DNA of 64,000 bases, taken from contig OX439036.1 of the NCBI GenBank assembly GCA_949317995.1, positions 105,999,669 through 106,063,668 of the forward strand. The letters are read 5' to 3'. This document shows, one piece after another, positions 36,958 to 47,004 of the stretch. Position 1 is the stretch's first letter. Each line of letters starts with the position of its first letter. The position numbers and the translations under genes were made by a program. Below the pieces are notes generated by a model. It made no database searches, was not told where the DNA came from, and was given only the letters and a program-made list of their open reading frames with translations. This stretch comes from Acholoe squamosa. Taxonomy: Eukaryota > Annelida > Polychaeta > Phyllodocida > Polynoidae.

Positions 36958-37293
36958 CTAAAAAGTACCGATTCCTAAACACAATGATGTATTGTCCTGT
37001 CCGATGTATGTTTGCACAATTATACGTTTGTGGTGTTCAATGTTATGATAGCAGAGGGTGTCAACGATGTTGACAGCATCTTCGGGATACACATCAATAC
37101 GAAATGAAACCACTTTTACCTGCTCTGTTGTTGATTCCTTGAGATTCCTGTGGGTAGTGGATGGATTAATCCGATGTATCAGCGAAATGCTATACTTATT
37201 CTCCATGTGTACTCCCGATGATATCGAGTCAAGAAGACAATATGTACTCTGACAGATCGTTTTGTTTACAAAAGCTTGAACAACATGACCCAA
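36958..37293 (-). CDS. Antisense ORF between pol and ORF3 of element B
   Basis: A 111-codon open frame on the opposite strand, starting ATG at 37293. No known family. It contains ENKYSISLIHRINPSTTHRN and VKVVSFRIDVYPEDAV, with alternating hydrophobic residues that suggest beta strands. The matching position of element C holds an antisense frame with LNPSAAHGIQL, which looks related. It ends about 20 bp from the end of pol, tail to tail. Coding is inferred, not proven. Confidence 0.4.
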   Translation of the reverse strand: MGHVVQAFVNKTICQSTYCLLDSISSGVHMENKYSISLIHRINPSTTHRNLKESTTEQVKVVSFRIDVYPEDAVNIVDTLCYHNIEHHKRIIVQTYIGQDNTSLCLGIGTF

Positions 37294-37535
37294 TTACCTG
37301 TAACAAGGGTTACTGACCTTTGACACGGGTTTGGGGTTTCTCGAGCGACTGGCCACCATCTTGTTAAATCAAGCATGTAAGCCGGGGAAACTCGACGTGC
37401 TTGGTTTACCTTAGTTGCTTTAACTGCAAAATAGTAGAGAATTCCAATAGATATGAACCCTTATTGCCCTCAGGAAGAGAGAAAGTACGTTGAAGTATTG
37501 TTGGGACAAGTTGTAGTAACGGGAGTTTTGCTATA
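37294..37535. promoter_or_regulatory. Candidate bidirectional promoter between antisense ORF and ORF3
   Basis: The spacer separates two divergent frames. It contains GCCACCATCTTG (37352-37363), close to a YY1 site in reverse. The same position in element C has CRE and TCTCGCGAGA motifs. Function is inferred from position and motifs only. Confidence 0.3.
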
Positions 37536-40243
37536 ATGGCGGAAAGGATGTTGTCTGAAGGGAGTATGGAGGTCGACACCAAAGACCTTTCCGGACTGAG
37601 CCCTGTTCACCCCGAGGAGGAGGCGGCTCTGACAGATAGGGAAGCAGTGGACATGCTGATATGTCTGGATAAGGGTACAGGAGGGGCGGATGCATTGGAA
37701 ATGCCTCCACCTCAGTCGCCTGCAGCATAGGGTAAATCAGGATTGATGGCACACATGGTGGATCCACCGGAGATCCATGGTAAAATCGATTATTCTGTCT
37801 GTAGCATTGTATGGCTGAACGGGGACACCATATTCCTCGAAAAGGACAATATCTGGAATCCGAAGACATCTAAACCTGAAAAGGTTCCAAAGAAATGGAG
37901 GGACCTAATTAAGAAAGCCATTCCGGAAGATTTATCTGTTCCAGATATATGGTTGCTAAACTATATGGATTTAGCCACCGGTATGAGCGTTAATCAGGAA
38001 TTCTACCGGACAGTAGCTTACGCTAAAGACAAATGGGACCGGGAACACCCTGATGCCACTATCGATGAGTGTACATCATTGTACTGGTATGGGATGCAGC
38101 CATCCAGGAATCCCCGGAGCCCTATTAAGATTGATTCCGAATTGACAAGGAAGGAGAACTTGGGGGGGAGGCAAATGTCAGGTCTGTCTCTCAGGAAGCC
38201 TCTACTTCAGCTGAAACGTTATCGGAGACCGAGTTGCAGCCTGAGGATGATAGAATTGAGAAAGAGAACATAAGGATGCATTCAGAATCAGAAGAGAAAT
38301 TGGAACAACAGGAGGAGGTATAAAGAAGCCAACGAGAACAGTTGTCACAGCTAAGCGCTGGGCTGTCGGCGTCAGTAGATGACGCAAAGGCTCGGATGCA
38401 GGCTAGGGTGACTACTAAAGGTACGGTTGAGGAAAAAGACAGTTGGAAACAAAACCTCAGTAAGAAGGTGAAAGCCTTGGTTAAGAAAAAGGAAAAGGAA
38501 GAAAAAAAGAGGCTTAAGAAGAGGGAGAAAATGGATAAGAAGAAGGAGGAACAGGCTGGTTAGTAAGTGATTCCGACCTTGTCTGTAGATGTTCCGAAGC
38601 CAGGTGGTGGTCCGAAACCTGGGGCTTCTGGCTCCAATGAAACACCAGAGTCTGTTACTTGGGATTGGTCTAAGGACATAGATTATCCCGAGCAATATGA
38701 TGATGAAGGTGCACCAACACCCAATGAGAAGAAAATCTGGGATAATGTCAGGAGTGGGTTCATGCAAATCATTCCCAAATGTCTGGAGGAGTGTAAGCGT
38801 AATACAAATTATTACAGCTGCCCTCCGTTTATAAATATAGATGGGGAAGAAGATGACGAAGAGTGGATGCGGTATACCCGTCAGGACTGGAATCCAAATT
38901 ACTTCTATGTTAATTGGGTCGAACAGACCATAGATAACCGGAATCGGGATTATTAGGACTTTGATGCCTACTGTAAGATCAAGTGGGCCATCGATAGTTG
39001 GGATAAGGAAACCAACACCACATGTCCGTTTATCATCTGCTCATGGGTGTGACGAACCTGAGAAGTTCAGCTCTCACATGAGATTTATTCGACATATCGT
39101 TGAGGAGCATATGCATCATCATCCCATATACATGTGCTATATGAACAAGGGTAGGAATAGCTCTATCTGTTTGGGACTCTCCACGTTCAGAAAGAGTGAG
39201 CTGGTCAGGCATCTTAAGGAGGAACATCAGGTCGGTGTGAAATCAGCTTTGAAGGCAGCTCTGGATCTGCACAAGCTTCTGATTGATAAGTGGGACTCCT
39301 GGAAGAAGACAAACTTCAAAGGTTTGAGTTCTAAAGTGAGCTGACTTTGTGAAGTTGAGACGCATGCCAACTCCAAAAACTCCAGACCCTGAACCGTGGG
39401 ATTCAACGGCCAGCACCAGACCGCAGCATTCGGGATAGAAGTCTGGAGAGAGGGTCCCCTCTGTCTGGTCTGAGAGGCACCCCTCCCCCTGTTTTTTTAC
39501 GTAAATAAGGATAAGGACTTTCCCCAAATGGGACCATCTGGACCCGAGAGCCAGACCCTGAACCAGCAAAGTAGGAATAAGGCAACCGGGATTGGGCCTA
39601 TAAATCAGGATCATCAGGAAGTAGAACCATTGGGAATTGGGCCATAGTGGCCCCTCCACAAACAGTAGGGGAGTGACCATATCTACTCCACAGGGTGATG
39701 TGATGAACTCATCTGTAGCTTCGGAAAGGCTATCCAAAAATCCAAGACGTAGGAAGCATTCTGGATCTTCGGATCATGCCGAACGTGAGCCACTGCCCAC
39801 CCGTGTCCCATACGTGAAGGACCCGGCCAGATATGATATCAGTAATATTCCTCTGGAAAGTTTTCAGGTCCAGCAGAGTTGCATGACCGACTGGCAGCAA
39901 CGCCATCATGCACTCTCTGTGGAATGCCTTCAGGAAGTTGTGGGTTCGGTAGTATATCTGACACAGAAGATTCAGTCATTGGAAATCACTCGGATTGAGT
40001 CAGAAAGGGATGTGGAGCATAAGGAGAAAATGAAGCAATTGGAAGCCCAGGAGGTATGTCAGAAGAAATCAGCAGAAATTTTAGACTGTGGAATTTTCTA
40101 AAGCTAGGAGCAAAGTTGACTTCCTCAATCAGAAATGTTTTGAAGCCTTCGGATAGAGATTATCTGATTGGGACGGTACTCACCTTGAGGCTAAAGAACT
40201 ATTGGAAGATCAGATTGCTACTTATGGACTAGAATAAAAAAAA
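37536..40243 (+). pseudogene. ORF3 of element B: C2H2 zinc-finger and coiled-coil protein
   Basis: ATG at 37536 opens a frame with one TAG (37728), encoding an acidic leader and a folded-looking domain (SIVWLNGDTIFLEKDNIWN, KKWRDLIKKAIPEDL). Then come a Lys/Glu coiled coil (38430-38550), WDWSKDIDYPEQYDDEG, and a finger region at about 38990-39230: CPFIIC with HMRFIRHIVEEH, and FRKSELVRHLKEEHQVG followed by a helix. A Pro-rich linker leads to a C-terminal helix that starts MTDWQQRHHAL and ends near FG-LSDWDG. The finger plus helix and the WQxxHH...WDG module recur in element C. Several stops and frameshifts. Confidence 0.65.
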
Positions 40244-41266
40244 AACTAAATCCTGAAACTAAATAAGATGGACGTATGAATATATTGATTAACTAATCTG
40301 GATAGGGAAGATAATGATGGGAAGATAATGAATACGCTACCTGGAATTTACGATTGTTGAGCAGTTACTACTAGCACAATTAACATTCCGGACGCCAGGG
40401 AGATGAACTATCCTATTTGTAATTTGACTCTGAAAGGTCCCAAGAGGCCCTGAGCTATTACCAGCCCATGACGAACCACACTCACCAGAGGATCTTACGA
40501 CTTCGGGATGGTGGAACTCTTCGACAGACAACAGGAAACTCCCCGAGGTGATATAAAACACATTTAGTTTCCTACTACCCTGGTAGGTTACTAATAGTTT
40601 AGATATATATATCTGGCATATTGTTAAGCCCAGATCTACCATACCATTCCGTGTTCTTAATTGTAATTTTTTTTCCGGTGCTATGATTGTATAAATACCT
40701 GAGATGTTGTTAATGTAAAAATATATATATCAGACTCATTTAGATACACTTGTATCAATATAATAGACATGATCTAATCATTGGAGTCTGTATTGGTGTT
40801 TTTAAGGTAACTTTCATTCCTAATTGAGGTTGAAGCCATATACTATTCTTGGTATTCTATTGGGAATCATCCTAAGGACTATACTTACATGATAATCCTA
40901 TTCGGATTATTGACTAAGGTTATTCTAGGTTAATATGGGATATACAGAATGACATTGACTGTCTTCCACTACTGTGGTGTATGGTATCATAAATTATTAC
41001 TATAGGTGTATGTGTATAATGTAGCAAACACTACTTACGATACGACCTCCTGAATGATGCATTTTTCACATAAGACTTATATACTATAGTGTACATATGT
41101 TTAAAAACCGTACCGGTATTCATCATATATCCCTATTTATTCTTATATTTGAGTCAGGCAACCTGTAAGCCAGCCGTGCGCCCTGTTTAATATATTATTG
41201 TTGTAAATACTATAACTTAGTTACTACCCATTATGTAACACCTTGTGATAGTCTTGGTGGGGGTAG
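40244..41266 (+). other. 3' non-coding region of element B with polypurine tract
   Basis: No gene is seen. GGTGGGGGTAG just before the LTR (ending about 41266) fits a polypurine tract. Confidence 0.5.
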
Positions 41267-41681
41267 TTTAGGGGCACGGTTTAGTAGTAGCGTCCATGGC
41301 TTACGGGTTAACTAGTTTCTGAACAGAGCGGTCCTTCGGGTTGGGACCTGGTACGCCTGGTGGGTGGTGGCAGCACTGCCCTTCAGGCTTCCCGGGTCGA
41401 ACACGAGGGGTCGCCACCCAACCCCTGTGGCTATATAATACCAGGGTCGGAACCTAAAGAGACAGAATCCTCCCGGATTCTGTACGAACACCTTAAGATC
41501 TCCCTGACTCCGAAGCCTTACCTGGTAGTCATAAATCAGAGCTATCCAAACGATCACACACCTATTCGGAATACCCTTAGCTTACTGTATAGTAGGATAC
41601 TGAATAAATCTTGTTGCCTTCTGAACCGGACATCCTTGTATTTGTGATCCTTTCCGAACCAATAGACAGTCGAACATCACA
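41267..41681 (+). repeat. 3' LTR of element B
   Basis: Begins TTTAGGGGCAC (TGTAGGGGCAC in the 5' LTR) and ends CGAACATCACA. It contains about 110 bp absent from the 5' LTR (about 41312-41420), including CCCGGGTCGAACACG, which faintly resembles a tRNA B box. AATAAATC and GGCTATATAATACC are kept. Confidence 0.9.
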
Positions 41682-41805
41682 GGTCTAAGATGCTCAGAAA
41701 ATCAAGGGCTTTCATTTGAGTTTATTGGCTAAGCCATCCAAGCAAAATTGTGTCGTGCGTCGCAAGAATTGCTCTCAATCAGTGAGTTCTCAGTCTTTTT
41801 AAATG
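41682..41805. repeat. Remainder of host tandem-repeat copy 2
   Basis: Starts with the duplicated GGTC and continues TAAGATGCTCAGAAAATC, matching 23311-23460 of copy 1. Confidence 0.8.
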
Positions 41806-43639
41806 TCATAGGTGGCATCTAAAAGATAGATTGCTTCAGCATCTGCCCTGAAAATTCGTTAGGAAAGTCCCAGGCAATACAGAGCTGGAGCAAATTTTAC
41901 AATTTTTCTTTCATTTTTCTCAACCTCAACACCTAAATATAGGGCTCTCAGGCTTTAAAAAGAGAACACAGTATCGCAGAACACAAGTATATCTGAATTT
42001 TCAAAAACCTAGAGCCCAGTGTTTGGGCACAACTATCTTCAAGAGCAGTGTAGCTCAATTGGGAATCAAGATTGGTAGAGGTACATGTCTCACTGCTTCA
42101 TCCTTCTAAAAATGATGATAAAATAGACAGGAAGCACAGCTTTCCAACGCACCAAGTCCCAAGTCTGTGTCTCTAACGGTTCTCGAGAAACAAATTGGCA
42201 AAGTTCTGACCAATAGTTTTAGTACAGAATTCCTACACTGGCCCACTGGTCTCTGTGGCATGTATTTACTATGCAACTGTACTGCAAATAAAATTAAAAG
42301 TGACATATCTCAGCAACCGCTTTACCGATTTGCTTCATCTTGGGCAAATCGAAGGCAATGAAATCGAAGGCAATGGAATCCTGCTTCATGCTGCACCACC
42401 TATCCTCTCAACCTGACAGTTTTGAAAACACATGCAAACAACATGCATGACATCTCAATGTCAATGATCAGCAAATCTCAAATAACAACTTCAAGCTGTC
42501 AATTTTCCATTTCCAACAATCTTTTCACAGTTTCCCCATATGAAAATGGACATGACAACAAAGCTACATAGCTAAGACAGTGATCATTTTTAACACACAC
42601 CCCCTCTCTGCAGTTGAGTAATGACCACTCCCTAAAGTAGCACCTAATTTGAGTTGCATTGCCTCAGTAGAATGGCACAGGATATGGCCTCATAGTGTAG
42701 GAGGGTTGTAGCAGTGGTTGTGGAGGGGGGGGTACTAACTAGGGGTCATGGGTCAAGGTCAGGCAGAACCCCACAAGAAGATCCCACAAGCTTAAAGTAA
42801 CAAATTTCAAAATTTCATGTCATACATTATTTCTGTGTATTTTCAGGTCTACAAATATACATTTATTTTTCATGTGACTTCATTATTTTACTGGGAACCC
42901 ACATGCCAGGTTTAAATCAGGGACCCCACTTCCCAGGTCGAATCGGTATATTATAGTTAGGCTTATCATGTGTACGATGACTGTGGAGGACCCGGCAGGG
43001 ACCACAATAGGGTGTGTTACAGTTACTGATTGTTACTATTTATCAGTGTCTGCGGGCAAACAAACCAATGCACTGACTTGACCTTTGGGTAAGGTGTTTA
43101 TGTCTCACTCAACTGAAAACTATATACACACTGGAATTCTCTCTTTATGTCCTATTCTACATGCTAAACCATGTAACTTACTTACCAATGGCATATAAAA
43201 TGTGTAGGGATATTTCACATAGTCAATTAACAATGTCCTATATCATGTATACATTCTGATATTTTGAGGGGCTTCTACTCATGGTGTATCCACCTAACCA
43301 TGTTTAGGCAATGTTTGCCTGCAGCTAACCACCCTGTGACCTAACTGTAACTCATGCTATACAAGGCATATGAACCACGCTCTACCATTGAGGACAAGCC
43401 AGGGTGACTGGAATGTAATATATAATGATTAGACTTGAATGAGTTGATTTTGATCGAAACGGAAGGTGGTCTCCGCAATTTTGTTTTGTCGTCTTCCTCA
43501 GTCGCTGCATCCTATATACAAAATGTTACGTTGACATATCACTGCCAGGCATAGTGGACACGGGTGGCGTATGAATACAAACCACTAATCCAACCTCCAG
43601 GAGGAGAGAGTTCTACCTGTTGGCTTCGCCTTTGCAATC
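41806..43639. other. Stretch without recognisable gene
   Basis: AT-rich. A duplicated AAATCGAAGGCAATG lies at 42346-42375. Nothing else was supported by eye. Confidence 0.4.
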
Positions 43640-43915
43640 ATGGCGATGCAACCTTTGATGTCTCTCTTTGAAGAGAATGATTTTGTCGATGTGAAAATAG
43701 GAGAGGAGTGGATAACAGGTGCTGTAACCGAGGTTATATTTAAAGGATGGAATGAATATAATATTACACTTCTGTCTGATAGTACAGTAGTGAGAGAAGT
43801 GGCAAGGAACATGAAGAAATCTGATGTTGTAGTCCAGACTTTGACAGTTGACTTGACACCTCCACAACCTGAGCCTGGAGCCGGTCTGTCACATCCACCC
43901 ATACCCAAAACCTAA
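43640..43915 (+). CDS. Small hypothetical protein, possible first exon
   Basis: 91 codons from ATG at 43640. About 65 residues look folded: EENDFVDVKIGEEWITGAVT, FKGWNEYNITLLSD and VVREVARNMKKSD, reminiscent in pattern of a small beta-barrel such as a Tudor/agenet domain, though I cannot confirm a family. A Pro-rich tail follows. Codon use is unlike the repeats around it. It may be a host gene or gene fragment. Confidence 0.4.
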   Translation: MAMQPLMSLFEENDFVDVKIGEEWITGAVTEVIFKGWNEYNITLLSDSTVVREVARNMKKSDVVVQTLTVDLTPPQPEPGAGLSHPPIPKT

Positions 43916-43979
43916 AAGGTTTGCAAAAGGTTTGCAAAACCTTTTAGTAACGAGTATGCTCATGATAGAGATGAGCCAA

Positions 43980-44858
43980 CTCATCATGATGAAGAGTTAA
44001 ATCCAAGAGTTGCAGCTGGTAGCAGGGGATGGCCGCAAAGGGTGCTCTATGCTGTCTTTTTCCACATGGACAACAACACTCATTCAGGACAATACAGGGA
44101 GAGAGCATCAGTAAGTACCCCAGCATATTATGCTATTTCTCTATATGTTGTAGTGCACCTTAGCCACCTATATTCATGCTCCTTCACCAGAGAAACATTA
44201 CTTCCTGTCATCCATAGAAATAATTCCATGTGATTAATTTGTGGCAATGGTTGCAACTGCCCTCAGTCCAAAACTTGCTAAGAATCAATACAGAACCATA
44301 CAGGTTGCTGCATAGCTGACCAACCACAGTAGCCACCCCACCATAGGTTACTGTAATTGTAGTCTGGGTTTCCCTGGTCTATAAATAAGCTCAGCTGGTT
44401 ACTCCACTGTCTGTCCTGCAGAGAGTGACCAGCATTATTGGGGAACCCTAGTGATGCCATGCCTTCATGGTTGACTGATCAGGAGCCCCAGCAGGACTCA
44501 CAGGTACCAGCAGCAACCTAGCTCTGGTTAGAGAGTATACATCTTGTGTTAGAAATTATGTGGCAGGTGCAAAATCACATGATATGAATATAATTATTAG
44601 GAATGCAAATATATATTTAATGCTTTTGATATTCTTTAAAGGTATATTGGAAGACCAAGACTCTCACTGAATTTCGTAACCTAAGGGTTAGAGGGGACAA
44701 AGACTAGGAAAAGGTGAGGCGCCATAGCATCAAGATGCCACAGACAGGTTAGAAAAAGCTTGACTTCTTCAGTTAAGGTCCAGTTTGGCTTTGAAAACTA
44801 CCGCCCAATAGAACATCCGATCACAAAGACTGAGGAAACCATAGCTGCCCATATCAAA
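43980..44858 (+). other. Possible downstream exons of the 43640 gene
   Basis: An open stretch NPRVAAGSRGWPQRVLYAVF ends at a GTAAGT donor (44110). Another, 44773-44858, is bounded by TTCTTCAG and GTAAGT and encodes FGFENYRPIEHPITKTEE. Stops lie between them, so exon structure is a guess. Confidence 0.25.
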
Positions 44859-45484
44859 GTAAGTATGCATTGATGCCTACATTTTATTTGAAGTAGGTCT
44901 CAAACCAAAAGTATGGATGGATGAAACATTTTTTAACTGACATCAGGACATTCTTGTAAATGGTACATATGGTTTCAGATCAACAGATCAACAGACAAGT
45001 GTACATAATGAAAAAGTCATTTAGAAATATATGAGCATTATTTCAGTGAATATACCTTTTGTCACCCAGTGAAAATAATGTCTCTAACATTAATATCTCG
45101 AGGATTCAAAACAGCTCTTTTATCACTGGATGGTCCAATTCAAACAAATAAATAATGTAAACATTTGAACCAAATGATGTTGTAAAAATAATTTTGCAAA
45201 ATACCAAGTGGTGATATTCATCAAATTAAAAAACACCTTCAAATTGGTCAAATTTCTAATCTGGGAAATTTAGCAAACAAGTGAACATTGATTTTTTTTT
45301 TTTATCAAATTGCACTATTTGAATCATTATTTTGCTACTAAATGACCAACATCAAGGCCATTAGAACCTGTGTTGAAAAACACCCAGAAATAAGTTGCAT
45401 ATTACTGATATTCCTACACAGTAGTATAGTATGTATCGGAACAGGACTATAACTAACTACAGGATATAACTCACTCGACATGCA
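44859..45484. other. AT-rich stretch without gene
   Basis: No ORF or repeat structure of note. Confidence 0.4.
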
Positions 45485-45789
45485 GCCAATGAGAGGGCTC
45501 CCTTTTGGCGGGAAATTCAAATGGGGGGTCATGTGACCTAGACCCCGGTGGTGTGGTGCCAAAATGGACCAATCAGAGCCCTTCCTTTTGGCGGGAAATT
45601 TAAAATGGTCACGTGACCCTTACCCCCTGTGGTTTGCCGCCAAAATGATGCCCTCTAATTGGCTGGCTGTTTAGGTCATGTGACCTCTATTATGCAAATA
45701 CGGTCACATGACCCTAATTTGAGTGGACCAGTCAGAGGTTATCATTTTGGTGGGAAATTTGAAATTAGCATAAAGAGGTGTGGTTTATT
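45485..45789. promoter_or_regulatory. Tandem array of E2F-, CCAAT- and E-box-like motifs
   Basis: Diverged ~85-bp units begin AGCCAATGAGAG (45485), ACCAATCAGAG (45568) and ACCAGTCAGAGG (45727), with a partial unit between. TTTTGGCGGGAAA occurs at 45503-45515 and 45586-45598, and TTTTGGTGGGAAA at 45745-45757; these fit the E2F consensus. GGTCATGTGACC, GGTCACGTGACC and GGTCACATGACC are palindromic E-box-like sites. It lies beyond the 3' side of the DNA polymerase gene cluster and may be the terminal control region of that element. Confidence 0.5.
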
Positions 45790-46139
45790 ATGTAGATGAG
45801 AGTGTAACTTATAGTGAGATATTTTTTTATAGATAAAAAAAAGGCAAGTTGATAACTTGCCAAAAAAAAAAAAAAAAAAGAGAGAGAGAAAAAATATTGG
45901 GGGGCCCTTTGGGTGGAGGGTCCTTTGGGGTATTTTTTGGGGTTTAAAAAACAAATTAAACAAAAGAACCGCCCCTTGAAACAGGGGCGGGTCTATTGGA
46001 AAAAAAACAAAAAAACTTACATAATAAGGTAAGGAATACAACAGAAACCACATTACTCATTTTCACTTTTTTTTATTTCTTTATTTTTATGTACACATTT
46101 CACTTTATTTGTTATTTTCATATTTTTCATTTCGTTAAA
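45790..46139. other. A-rich stretch with short hairpin
   Basis: GGCAAGTT-GAT-AACTTGCC (45843-45861) precedes an A-run and GGGGCCCTTTGGG-type sequence. No gene. Confidence 0.4.
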
Positions 46140-46688
46140 TTATAATGACAAGTCGGGGAATTCAAGTTGACACTCTCTACATAACATAGTTGAATATCGG
46201 AGAGGAACACGACAAAACCTACACATTGAGATGTGTACATTCAACTTTTGTTTCTCATAATTTAGACTGTATATGGTGTAATCTTGGTGTACAACTTTGG
46301 AGCAAGTGTCCTTTTGAAATGAGGGATAGTTGCAAGCCATATTTCCCATCCACAACTCATCGATATCACAAGTGGAATCCACTGAAGAACTATACCAAGT
46401 ACTCCATTCAGTTTGTCTGGACATGATAATTCTCAGTCGAGCAGCTTCTACACCGGGGTATAAAGCTGCTTTACTACACAACATTCGGTCGACACACTCT
46501 TGACAAAAGGAGTCAAATGTTTCCTTTGAGCAATGACACAACTTTCTAAAGAAGTCTGAGTTCTCTTCTAGAATAGAAAACAACGCGTCGACCGACTCTA
46601 ACGTATACCGTCTTTTCACGAAAGTACATGTGTTCTCGACATGAAATTGATATACCGCTATAGCTCTGTCTCTGGTGGTACTAGCCAC
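46140..46688 (-). CDS. Hypothetical Cys-rich protein near DNA polymerase B
   Basis: 182 codons starting ATG at 46688, uninterrupted. Not recognised. Cys pairs CHCSKETFDSFCQEC and, at the C-terminus, CRFCRVPLRYSTMLCREC suggest zinc binding. Same strand as the polymerase and about 300 bp downstream of its end, so it probably belongs to the same element. Confidence 0.45.
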   Translation of the reverse strand: MASTTRDRAIAVYQFHVENTCTFVKRRYTLESVDALFSILEENSDFFRKLCHCSKETFDSFCQECVDRMLCSKAALYPGVEAARLRIIMSRQTEWSTWYSSSVDSTCDIDELWMGNMACNYPSFQKDTCSKVVHQDYTIYSLNYEKQKLNVHISMCRFCRVPLRYSTMLCRECQLEFPDLSL

Positions 46689-47004
46689 TTATTGAAACAC
46701 ACACTCATTGAAACAAACACTTTATGAACACCTTGGTTTAACAACGGCGCCTTAAAGAACAACATATCTGATGCATCTATTAATTCCCAAGTGAAAATGG
46801 GATCTCAACTACACATTGTTTTTTTGTTGTTGTTTTTTTTTCAACACCGATACACGAGGACGTACAGTAGTAGCAGTAGCAGTAGTAAGCCGGTGAACGT
46901 AGTATATCAAGTTAATACAACAATGAAAGGGTATTATCTCACCGGCTTGTCTACTTTTATCTTTTTTATTATTTTTTTTAATATATATTTTTTTTTCATT
47001 TATT

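Larger units (their letters stand above)
23521..41681 (+). mobile_element. Ty3/gypsy element B, both LTRs, 12 kb plus nested LINE 2
   Basis: LTRs at 23521-23825 and 41267-41681, a primer site, gag, pol in the order PR-RT-RH-IN, an antisense ORF, ORF3 and a purine tract. GGTC flanks both ends (23517-23520 and 41682-41685), a 4-bp target duplication. RT-RH before IN places it in Ty3/gypsy. Extra genes after pol make it longer than usual for the family. Many stops, frameshifts and the LINE in integrase show an old, inactive copy. Confidence 0.9.
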
